The position numbers and the translations under genes were made by a program. DNA of 33,861 nt from Hyphomicrobiaceae bacterium (GTDB lineage: Bacteria; Pseudomonadota; Alphaproteobacteria; Rhizobiales; Hyphomicrobiaceae), in NCBI GenBank assembly GCA_021775735.1, contig JAJFHG010000001.1, positions 1 to 33,861 of the forward strand. Direction: 5' to 3'. The notes beneath the pieces were generated by a model. The model saw only the letters and a program-made list of their open reading frames with translations, made no database searches and was not told where the DNA came from. Each line of letters begins with the position of its first letter. Position 1 is the stretch's first letter. Below are positions 26,546-33,861 of this stretch, piece by piece.

Positions 26546-28526
26546 AGTTTGGAAAATGCTTGGCGTGTTGATCCGTTGCCGTCTGCGGTTGTGACAGGAT
26601 GCGCCAGGCAGTTTCAATTTGTTGCATGCGTTGCATACGGCGTTTGCGTTCGGCCTTGTCATTGGCCTCGTCAGGCTGCCAGCACTGGCGTAGTCCTGCA
26701 ACGACACGCTCGATTACATCTTCACCAGCACTCTCGCCAACACCAAGCGCGGTCAGTGCCTCTTGACGTGTTTTGGGGATCAGTAACGCACTTTCATCAA
26801 AGTCGGGTTGCTTGATCTTAGCTGCGATCAGCTTGGGCATCGGCAATTCAGGTTGAGGCTTGGCAGGTTCTGGGGACGGTGATGTCTTGTCGAGAGACAA
26901 TGTCGGCTCTGTTTTTTTTGCGCCCGCGGAGATCGCAAGCTGCGGTGTAACGAAGCTTGATGCGCAATTTTCCGGGACATCCAATGTAGGTGCGGGCAAT
27001 GTTGGAGCGGGTTGTTTGGGTATGGCTAAGGTGGGGGGTGGTGAGTTTGTTTCAGACGCTGGCTTTGTATTCGTCTTGATTGTGAGGTGTTGAACCGTTG
27101 CCGGTTTCAGTGCGTCTTTTTCCTCTGCTTTTGTCACTATCGTTTGCGCCGTGCCTGCCAAGATTGGCTCTTTCGCCACGGCGAGCTGTCGGTTTGTTGT
27201 CCTTGGTTTGGCAGGACGAGAAGGTGGTGGAGGTAGCAGCTGTGGCGACGGTTTAGGTGTCAGAAAGCGGTATGCCGCATAAGAAAAGGCAAGCAACAGG
27301 CCAGCGACAATTCCAAGAACAGCAAGCGTGTTGGCAAGCGTTGGTGATGGCGCGGGTTCGCGTAATGCATTCGTTTTAGGATCAGGTTTCGTGGAGGCTG
27401 GCTTTTGAGTGGGCATGGTTTTGGCATCTGCCCGGAGTTTGGCGCCACGATCTTGCAGCAAGTCCGCAATGCTGCGTGGTTTTTTTGCTTCTTGTGCTTT
27501 TTCTTGACCTGAGGGGCCCTGTCTCGACTGAGTTTTATCCGCAGGCGTTTCCTTTGGTCCATTGAGCAGTTTAGGAATAATAGTGGGCGCCTGCGGTTTA
27601 TCTTTGGTCTTGACTACGGCTTTTTGTATGCGTTCAGCCGGCGGGGCTTTCACGACATTTGGCTTAGTGCCAGTTTTGGGTACGGCTACGGCGCGTGATT
27701 TTTGTTTTGCACCGGTCGTTTTTACGCTTGGGGCAGGTTTCGGAGCGGCTCGTGCGGTTGGTTTTGTTATGGTCGGAATATCACGTGGTGCTTTTGATGG
27801 CTTTTCATCCTTGGGGACCACAATGATATTACGTTGCGCCGTTTTTTTTGCCGGCATCTTTTTAGGTTTGACAATGTCTGCCTTGGGTTGCGCGCGCGCT
27901 GTCCTCTTTAATGGTGCGACCGGACGGGGCGGCGTTGAAGAAAACGGATCGCGGGTTGCGCGTAACGGCGCGGTGCGGGCGCTGCGTTCACCTGTAAATC
28001 GTGTGACAGCGCCACGTACCGGCGCGAAACCATCTGGCATCTCAACTAGAAATGTACGCCGTGATGGCGGCGGTTGAAATCTCGATCGAGCGGTGCGCCG
28101 TGTTCGTTGTGGGCGCACGCGAATAATCAAGCGGTTGTCTTCTATGAAGGCGCGTCCTGTCGTGGCATCCGAGATGGCCGTATAAAATTCCGGCCATCCA
28201 ATACGCCGGCCATCACAGTCAATGTCGAAGCGGTGCAGCATCATCGTGCGACAGCGATCTGCGTCATCAGATGCGCACGCGGTAAACGGTGCGGCCTCAC
28301 GCTCACCAATAATGTCGTAGCTTTGGGGTTGGGACGGGCGCGCATAAACATCGCCGTGTTCTGCGTTACACGTAAAGGGAACAATGATCCGTTCTGTGGC
28401 TTGAACGGACGAGATTGCACCGCAGCTAAAGAGCCAGGCGCCAAGTCCGACCAACATGACAATACGGTGAGACATGAGCGTTACGCGATCACGTGTTTTG
28501 CTAATGATGTGCGGTGAGCGTGCCAT
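26544..28526 (-). CDS. Membrane protein with periplasmic Cys domain, Pro/Lys-rich linker and degenerate J-like domain (660 aa)
   Basis: No family name is assigned. Residues 1-43 hold a signal-like hydrophobic stretch (IVMLVGLGAWLFSCGAISSVQA). A four-Cys domain follows (about 44-140: VPFTCNAEHGDVY, TACASDDADRC, DIDCDGRR), then a long Lys/Pro/Ala linker to about 395. A transmembrane helix lies at about 396-421 (LANTLAVLGIVAGLLLAFSY), then another Pro-rich linker. The C-terminal domain (586-645) is J-like: EALTALGVGESAGEDVIERV, then RQCWQPDEAN, then QQIETAWRIL. The HPD tripeptide reads QPD (617-619). If the signal is cleaved, the J-like end is cytosolic. The start could instead be the ATG at 28475. 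It lies 149 bp downstream of lepA on the same strand. Confidence 0.72.
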   Translation of the reverse strand: MARSPHIISKTRDRVTLMSHRIVMLVGLGAWLFSCGAISSVQATERIIVPFTCNAEHGDVYARPSQPQSYDIIGEREAAPFTACASDDADRCRTMMLHRFDIDCDGRRIGWPEFYTAISDATTGRAFIEDNRLIIRVRPQRTRRTARSRFQPPPSRRTFLVEMPDGFAPVRGAVTRFTGERSARTAPLRATRDPFSSTPPRPVAPLKRTARAQPKADIVKPKKMPAKKTAQRNIIVVPKDEKPSKAPRDIPTITKPTARAAPKPAPSVKTTGAKQKSRAVAVPKTGTKPNVVKAPPAERIQKAVVKTKDKPQAPTIIPKLLNGPKETPADKTQSRQGPSGQEKAQEAKKPRSIADLLQDRGAKLRADAKTMPTQKPASTKPDPKTNALREPAPSPTLANTLAVLGIVAGLLLAFSYAAYRFLTPKPSPQLLPPPPSRPAKPRTTNRQLAVAKEPILAGTAQTIVTKAEEKDALKPATVQHLTIKTNTKPASETNSPPPTLAIPKQPAPTLPAPTLDVPENCASSFVTPQLAISAGAKKTEPTLSLDKTSPSPEPAKPQPELPMPKLIAAKIKQPDFDESALLIPKTRQEALTALGVGESAGEDVIERVVAGLRQCWQPDEANDKAERKRRMQRMQQIETAWRILSQPQTATDQHAKHFPN

Positions 28527-28675
28527 GGGCTGTTCTTCAAGGCTAGTTCAATGCTCAAAATAGCCACAAGTCTTTTGGTCCGAAGGCGGACAAACTTGCG
28601 CTGATAACAACGCAGGTATGGAAAAAGACCATGGCCGTTTGATGGAGGCTAAAGCGTGCGCAGGTGCGAAGTGGG

Positions 28676-30478
28676 CTAGTTTTCATCCATCTTAAGGGCT
28701 GAAATAAAGGCCTCTTGTGGAATTTCCACCTTACCAAACTCACGCATCTTTTTCTTGCCCGCTTTCTGTTTGTCGAGCAGTTTGCGTTTGCGCGAAATAT
28801 CACCACCATAACATTTGGCGAGCACGTCTTTTCTCAACGCACGAATGGTTTCGCGGGCAATAATCTTGCCACCAATCGCAGCTTGAATTGGAATTTGGAA
28901 AAGGTGTGCTGGTATCAATTCTTTGAGCCGCGCGCACATCGAGCGTCCGCGCGCTTCGGCACGGGTCCGGTGAACAATGATGGACAGAGCGTCAACGGGT
29001 TCTGCGTTGACTAGCACGGACAACTTAACGAGCTGTCCGGTTTCATAACCCGTAATGTGATAGTCAAATGACGCATAGCCACGCGAAACACTCTTCAGGC
29101 GATCATAAAAATCGAACACCACTTCGTTGAGTGGCAGTTCGTAAACCAGCATGGCGCGATTGCCGGCATAGGTCAGATCCTTTTGGCGTCCGCGACGGTC
29201 TTGGCACAGCTTGAGAACGGCGCCAAGGTAATCATCCGGCACCAGAATGGTTGCTTCAATCCACGGTTCTTTGATGTGATCAATGTGCGTGACGTCGGGC
29301 ATATCGGCTGGGTTGTGCATGTCGAGTGCTGTGCCATCCACCATATGGATCTGATAGATAACACTTGGCGCTGTGGTAATCAGATTAACGTTGAATTCAC
29401 GCTCAAGACGCTCGGTTATAATTTCAAGGTGTAGCAATCCAAGAAAACCACAACGGAAGCCAAAGCCAAGGGCGGCAGACGATTCTGTTTCATAAGAAAA
29501 GCTTGCATCGTTAAGGCGCAAACGCCCCATGGCTTCACGCAGGTCTTCAAAGTCTGCCGCATCAACTGGAAACAGCCCGCAGAAAACAACGGGTTGCACG
29601 GGTTTGAAGCCGGGAAGCGGATCACTGAGGGCTGATTTTTCATCGGTGATGGTGTCGCCAACGCGCGTATCGGCAACCTGTTTGATGGCGGCGGTAAAAA
29701 ATCCGATTTCGCCAGGACCGAGTTCGCTAAGCATTTCTTGTTTTGGTCGGAATACGCCGACGCGTTCAACCAGATAGGTTGTGTCCGTCGACATCAGCTT
29801 GACGCGCTGACCTTTGGAAAGCTTACCGTTAATGACGCGTGCCAGAACAACCACGCCGAGATATGGATCATACCAACTATCAACCAGCATGGCTTTGAGG
29901 GGTTTTGTTTTGTCACCTTCAGGTGGCGGCAGTCGCTCGACAATTGTTTCCAGAACCTGGTCCACGTTGACACCAGTTTTGGCGGAAATCGGAATAGCAT
30001 CCGAAGCATCAAGACCGATGACATCTTCGATTTGCTTTTTTACACGATCGGAATCGGCTGCTGGCAGATCGACTTTGTTGAGGACGGGTAAGATCTCAAG
30101 ATCATTATCAAGCGCGGTATAGACGTTGGCCAGAGTTTGCGCTTCAACGCCCTGGCTGGCGTCAACGACGAGGATGGCACCTTCACACGCTGCGAGTGAG
30201 CGCGAGACCTCGTAGGCGAAGTCAACGTGGCCTGGCGTGTCCATCAAGTTGAGCTGATAGATTTGGCCATCCTTGGCTTTGTAGTCGAGGCGTACTGTTT
30301 GCGCTTTGATGGTAATGCCACGCTCACGCTCGATATCCATGGAATCAAGGATCTGCTGCTTCATCTCACGATCCGTGACGTTGCCGCATAATTGAATCAT
30401 ACGGTCGGATAACGTCGATTTGCCGTGGTCGATGTGGGCGATAATCGAGAAATTGCGGATGTGAGATGTGTCGGTCAT
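28676..30478 (-). CDS. lepA: Elongation factor 4 (LepA GTPase)
   Basis: Ribosome-associated translational GTPase. At 600 aa from the ATG at 30476-30478 it matches the usual length of about 599. G1 is AHIDHGKST (14-22), G3 is DTPGHVDF, G4 is NKVDLP and G5 includes ISAKTGVN. The LepA-specific C-terminal domain is complete ([46 protein letters not shown]). The open frame continues upstream to 30655, but those 59 residues are outside the family. No clear Shine-Dalgarno is visible. The next gene upstream (mltB-like) is divergent, and an Irr-type palindrome lies 214 bp before the start. Confidence 0.97.
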   Translation of the reverse strand: MTDTSHIRNFSIIAHIDHGKSTLSDRMIQLCGNVTDREMKQQILDSMDIERERGITIKAQTVRLDYKAKDGQIYQLNLMDTPGHVDFAYEVSRSLAACEGAILVVDASQGVEAQTLANVYTALDNDLEILPVLNKVDLPAADSDRVKKQIEDVIGLDASDAIPISAKTGVNVDQVLETIVERLPPPEGDKTKPLKAMLVDSWYDPYLGVVVLARVINGKLSKGQRVKLMSTDTTYLVERVGVFRPKQEMLSELGPGEIGFFTAAIKQVADTRVGDTITDEKSALSDPLPGFKPVQPVVFCGLFPVDAADFEDLREAMGRLRLNDASFSYETESSAALGFGFRCGFLGLLHLEIITERLEREFNVNLITTAPSVIYQIHMVDGTALDMHNPADMPDVTHIDHIKEPWIEATILVPDDYLGAVLKLCQDRRGRQKDLTYAGNRAMLVYELPLNEVVFDFYDRLKSVSRGYASFDYHITGYETGQLVKLSVLVNAEPVDALSIIVHRTRAEARGRSMCARLKELIPAHLFQIPIQAAIGGKIIARETIRALRKDVLAKCYGGDISRKRKLLDKQKAGKKKMREFGKVEIPQEAFISALKMDEN

Positions 30479-30921
30479 GGCGGGTAAGATCACTCTGCCT
30501 AAAATCAATCCCGATCTAGGGCGGAGCGTGTCATCTACTTCAAACGGTTGGAGCAAGCCTCGCAGTTTGAAAAGCGCGAGGCTCGCACTCAATAGCACCC
30601 GGTCAGGGCCCGCAAAAGGGTTGTTTCGGCCTGCGTCAACTGGCCCGCAGGGCAACGGTGCGCGTCGAATATCGCGATGGCAGTGCTATTATTTAGAACT
30701 ATTCTAATCTAAAGACCTGTTACCGGGTCTGGCTTGGTTTGAGCAACATTGAAGCGATGGGAACCCCCAACAAGGACTTGGATAGCCGTTAGGGGAGCGT
30801 TGTCTGTTTGCCCGCAAATTTTGCTGCGTGTTGCGAAAGTTAGTGTTGTGTCTTGACGCAGCCTTATCTACCCGGCTCTCTACAGCGGAAAATTTCAGTT
30901 TCGATTTCGGAGACCCACTAT
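30479..30921. other. Divergent intergenic region lepA/mltB
   Basis: No gene is supported in this 443 bp. It holds the Irr-type box at 30692-30708. On the plus strand there is a weak TTGACG at about 30853 with no convincing -10. An 11-codon open frame (30677-30712) overlaps the box. Confidence 0.5.
30692..30708. promoter_or_regulatory. Candidate Irr box (iron control element)
   Basis: TTTAGAA-CTA-TTCTAAT matches the ICE consensus TTTAGAA-N3-TTCTAAA, as I recall it for rhizobial Irr, in all but the last base. It lies nearly midway between lepA (minus) and the mltB-like gene (plus), in non-coding sequence. Confidence 0.55.
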
Positions 30922-32184
30922 ATGCGTTCGCTGTTTCTTGCCGCCAGCCTGTTGGCGTCCACGTCGCTGACCACGTCAACTGCCATGGCAGGTGCCGTCA
31001 CTGACGTCGGAAAAAAGGGTTCCAAACATCACGAATACGCGCCACCGAAATCTAAGAATTGCCGCAACACCGGAAACTTCTCTGCCTGGCTGTCTAAATT
31101 TAAAAAAGACGCGGCTGCCAAAGGTATCTCTCAGCGCACGATCAATGCTGTGCTTGGTGGCATGCGTCTTAACCCAAAGACAATCGCACGTGATCGTCGT
31201 CAGGGCTTTTTTGCGCAGAGCTTCGTTTCATTTCAGAAGAAGCTGGCAACACAGCATCGGGTCGTGTCCAGCCGTCGGAAAATCAAGAAAAACCAAGCCA
31301 CATTTGATCGCGCACAACGCGAATATGGTGTAGCGCCCTCGGTGATTACCGGGTTCTGGGCATTGGAAAGTGATTTCGGCGCAGGAATGGGCAAAGACCC
31401 GATTTTCAGATCACTGGCGACACTTGCCTATGACTGTCGACGCAGCGACATGTTTCGGACCGAACTCACGGCGGCACTTGAAATCATTGATCGCGGCGAT
31501 GTGCGCCCCAGCGGCATGGTCGGATCGTGGGCCGGCGAAATTGGTCAAACGCAGTTTTTGCCGACGCGCTATCTGCAGTACGCCATTGATTACAACAAAG
31601 ATGGTCGCATCAATCTGTTTCGGTCTGATGTGGATGTAATTGGATCAACCGCGAACTACATGCGCGACCTTGGTTGGCAGGCAAACCAGCCCTGGATCGA
31701 AGAGGTACGTGTGCCACGCAAACTACCATGGGAAGAATCGGGTCTTGAAATCAAGCATCCACGTTCCAAGTGGGTGGCGTGGGGTGTGCGCAAAGCAAAC
31801 GGTAGCCCGTTGAGCGGAGATGACATGCCTGCTTCTTTGTTGCTGCCGATGGGGCGTCTGGGTCCGGCGTTTCTGGCTTACCCAAATTTTGACGTGTATC
31901 TGAAGTGGAACCAATCGTTGAATTACGCAACGACGGCAGCCTATCTCGCGACGCGCATTGATGGCGCGCCCGTGATGCGCAAACCAAGCCCGAACATTCC
32001 TATTCTAAGCCCCGCCCAAGCCAGAGAACTGCAACGGCGTTTGAAAAAACGTGGCTTCGATGTCGGCGAAATTGACGGCATCATAGGCGCAAAGACGCGC
32101 AGCGCCGTTAAAACGATGCAGATTAAGTTTGGCTTGCCCGCTGATAGTTATCCAACGCCGGGTCTACTTAGCCGACTTCGCTAA
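30922..32184 (+). CDS. Lytic murein transglycosylase (MltB type) with peptidoglycan-binding domain
   Basis: Exported muramidase-like enzyme that cleaves the MurNAc-GlcNAc bond to form 1,6-anhydromuropeptides. The signal peptide is about 1-24 (RSLFLAASLLASTSLTTSTAMA). The SLT_2 domain (about 50-345) has the catalytic Glu149 in GFWALESDFG, plus GMVGSWAGEIGQTQFLPTRY and NYMRDLGWQ. A PG_binding_1 domain (about 358-419: ARELQRRLKKRGFDVGEIDGIIG) closes the protein. The ATG at 30922 was chosen because GGAGA lies 8 bases upstream and the signal peptide starts there; the longer frame from a TTG at 30853 adds 23 polar residues. No lipobox is seen, so it should be soluble in the periplasm. Confidence 0.93.
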   Translation: MRSLFLAASLLASTSLTTSTAMAGAVTDVGKKGSKHHEYAPPKSKNCRNTGNFSAWLSKFKKDAAAKGISQRTINAVLGGMRLNPKTIARDRRQGFFAQSFVSFQKKLATQHRVVSSRRKIKKNQATFDRAQREYGVAPSVITGFWALESDFGAGMGKDPIFRSLATLAYDCRRSDMFRTELTAALEIIDRGDVRPSGMVGSWAGEIGQTQFLPTRYLQYAIDYNKDGRINLFRSDVDVIGSTANYMRDLGWQANQPWIEEVRVPRKLPWEESGLEIKHPRSKWVAWGVRKANGSPLSGDDMPASLLLPMGRLGPAFLAYPNFDVYLKWNQSLNYATTAAYLATRIDGAPVMRKPSPNIPILSPAQARELQRRLKKRGFDVGEIDGIIGAKTRSAVKTMQIKFGLPADSYPTPGLLSRLR

Positions 32185-32434
32185 AGCGTGTTGGGGACAA
32201 CGCTCACTAGACACCGCCCGCCGCTCTCTGAACACCAGAGTGCTTTGACGGGATACGTCTGGTTTTACGCCTAAAGCGGACCTAAGGCTTTCGAATTATG
32301 ATGTCCAAATGCTGACTAAAAAGCCTGGGCGACGCGCGTCGCGTGAGCCAGCGCCGTGGACCGATTCGCGCGAGCCAGCAGACTCGACGAATGACAGAGT
32401 CGGAACGCAACATTATAGAGCGCTCGCACTCCTA
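32185..32434. other. Convergent intergenic region without a recognised gene
   Basis: These 250 bp separate the convergent transglycosylase and methyltransferase-like genes. A perfect 14-bp palindrome GCGACGCGCGTCGC lies at 32329-32342. No hairpin with a T-tract was found. Confidence 0.5.
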
Positions 32435-33331
32435 TCACTCCGTTGGCTTGACGAACTTCAAGGTCATGCGGTTGGACTCGCCGATCGCCTCGTATGCGTG
32501 TCGTTCGGCAGAGTTCTCTTCTGAGCCTCTCAAGATTGGCGGAAGGCGCCAAACAGACTCCGTTTCCGACGGGCGGTCTTTCGGATTGGCGTGCAGATCG
32601 CTCTCTTTGACAAGCTTGAACCCAGCCTTCTTGAAGGCGGCCACCACGAGGGACTTTTTCAAATACCCATTCTTGCCGTTGGCCCAATCGTCCGACGCGG
32701 TCTCAACCGCCGCGTGCTGAATAACACAAGCAATGCCGCCTTGTTTTAAACTGCGGAAAGCCTCGGCGAGCGAGTCATTGAGATAACCCGTTTCCTCACC
32801 AAATCGGTTGAGGTTATGCAGCGAACGGATGAACAGCACATTGTCAGCCACCCCGTTAAGACTGTCAGGCATGTCCGTCATCTTATAGATGTCAATCACG
32901 CCTCCTTTCGAAACCGCGTTGGTGGTTATCGAATTGGACCATTTTTTATCGCGGTTCAGCACCCGTTGCAGACGTTTGTCATCCCAACCGAAACGCTCAA
33001 ACAGACTGATCGGATACTGCGCGCCGATCAGGCGGCCCTGCTTGCCAAGGTACGGGTAGAGAATGCGTGAGTACCATCCGCCCCCCGGCAGGGTTTCAAT
33101 AACCGTGTCGCCTTCCTTGAGCTCGCAGAATGACATCGTCTCAGCCGGAAGACGGGCCGCATAACGGGCCTTGTTATCGGCGGATTGGCCCTCCAGAATG
33201 TCAGCTAAGCGGTCATTGGCGACAGTCTGCGGCTTGGTATCGGCTGCCGTGTCGGCATCAGCCACAACGGGCGCTGCAAAAGCAAGCAGCGCTGCAACAG
33301 TGAGCGTCGGCGTCCAAGTTTTATCGAGCAT
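32435..33331 (-). CDS. Exported methyltransferase-like protein (COG4798 type)
   Basis: A 298-aa protein with a Rossmann methyltransferase signature but also a likely signal peptide (about 1-25: LTVAALLAFAAPVVADA). Motif I is GDTVIETLPGGGWYS (about 74-88). The family elements LFIRSLHNLNRFG, GGIACVIQHAA, NGYLKKSLVVAAFKKAGFKLV and NPKDRPSETESVWRLPP are all present. This is the predicted-methyltransferase group that is often annotated as exported; its substrate is unknown, and the lack of SAM in the periplasm makes methyl transfer there doubtful. GGGAGA lies about 10 bases before the ATG. It converges with the transglycosylase gene. Confidence 0.78.
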   Translation of the reverse strand: MLDKTWTPTLTVAALLAFAAPVVADADTAADTKPQTVANDRLADILEGQSADNKARYAARLPAETMSFCELKEGDTVIETLPGGGWYSRILYPYLGKQGRLIGAQYPISLFERFGWDDKRLQRVLNRDKKWSNSITTNAVSKGGVIDIYKMTDMPDSLNGVADNVLFIRSLHNLNRFGEETGYLNDSLAEAFRSLKQGGIACVIQHAAVETASDDWANGKNGYLKKSLVVAAFKKAGFKLVKESDLHANPKDRPSETESVWRLPPILRGSEENSAERHAYEAIGESNRMTLKFVKPTE

Positions 33332-33861
33332 GTTTATATTTCTCCCAGATCAGCTAGAGACACTCGCATTTCAAATCGGAAGGCATGACGAGCACAACGA
33401 CATAATTCCGATGTGGTCATCGCGACTTCGTATTACAAGAGATGCGATCAAACCGTATGTTTTTGTCGGATCTTAGTGTGAAGCTGATGATCAACTTTGC
33501 TAGAATGCTTTAAATACAGGGGATGTGCAGAGATCTCAAACATCAGCTGAAACAACCCCAACACCGGCTTGCCGCGTGTTGGGCAGCAAAAAACTCTGCT
33601 CCGCCAGTGAAAGTCTAAGGTGAGGGACGAGGGTGGGGATAGGTTTTTGTATTGTATGGAGCGGGCGGGGACAACGTCGCGTCAGTCTACAAATACAATC
33701 CTATGTCCGCTCTCGGGTGTATAGCAGACATCCGTTCTTGCCTTGTTTAACGTCCGCTCATGACCCAATGCGGACAATGCTTTGTTCAAAACAATGCATG
33801 AGTTTGGCATATTCGAGTGCTTAATGAAGCACTGGAAGCTCAGTTACGAGGTCGAGGAAGG
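33332..33861. other. 530-bp terminal region without a recognised gene
   Basis: No coding region on either strand has a start, ribosome-binding site and recognisable product. A strong bulged hairpin (CCCAACACCGG / CCG-C-GTGTTGGG, 33557-33583) stands out. So do AGCTGATG (33482-33489) and CATCAGCT (33541-33548), inverted 51 bp apart. The region probably holds the promoter of the methyltransferase-like gene. Confidence 0.45.

Noticed and set aside
27562-28077. 171-aa plus-strand frame opposite the J-like membrane protein
   Set aside because: It is a shadow of the Pro/Lys/Ala linker composition; no ribosome-binding site or family features.
30677-30712. 11-codon frame overlapping the Irr-type box, as a possible leader peptide
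   Set aside because: There is no ribosome-binding site and no run of regulatory codons; the overlap with the palindrome looks accidental.
32316-32720. Open frames on both strands over the 3' end of the methyltransferase-like gene
   Set aside because: They lack ribosome-binding sites and overlap a recognisable family protein in another frame.

Overview
The window looks like core chromosome of an alphaproteobacterium, most likely of the Hyphomicrobiales (Rhizobiales) lineage, with GC near 50-55 % by eye. This rests on protein content and gene order: xerD, an exported helical protein, a tiny membrane protein, aroK, aroB, a CNNM/CorC protein, bolA, a J-domain protein, cobS, cobT, an exported phytase-like protein, rpmB, a DUF3108 protein, a Suv3-like helicase, an S4-domain protein, fdxA and carD. 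I recognise this order from rhizobial genomes; no search could be run. I see no tRNA, rRNA, CRISPR array, transposase or prophage.

Layout. From 1 to 2821 a minus-strand unit carries a 48-aa membrane protein, a 655-aa exported protein and xerD, which runs off the left edge. From 3214 to 6536 the plus strand carries aroK, aroB (steps five and two of the shikimate pathway) and a CBS-domain membrane protein. bolA (minus) diverges from the J-domain protein, cobS and cobT (plus; the AAA+ and MIDAS subunits of aerobic cobaltochelatase, with cobN not in the window). After the phytase-like protein comes a small Ala/Pro-rich exported protein, which converges on rpmB across a strong bidirectional terminator. 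DUF3108, helicase, Hsp15-like S4 protein, ferredoxin and CarD follow on the plus strand. CarD has a 166-residue histone-H1-like N-terminal extension.

From about 19.9 kb the content is more individual. On the minus strand are an exported SNase-like protein whose usual catalytic Asp/Glu positions are substituted and, upstream of it, a 1457-aa RTX protein with a type I secretion C-terminus. A four-helix membrane protein follows on the plus strand. Next, on the minus strand, are a 660-aa membrane protein with a degenerate (QPD) J-like domain and lepA. Divergent from lepA is an MltB-type lytic transglycosylase, and in the lepA/mltB gap lies a near-perfect Irr/ICE-type palindrome. An exported methyltransferase-like protein and about 530 bp without a recognisable gene close the window.

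No single clearly new multi-gene system stands out. The best leads are the CarD/H1-like fusion, the Irr-type box, the degenerate J-domain membrane protein, the RTX N-terminal domain next to the substituted SNase, and the cluster of inverted repeats before the Ala/Pro-rich protein.
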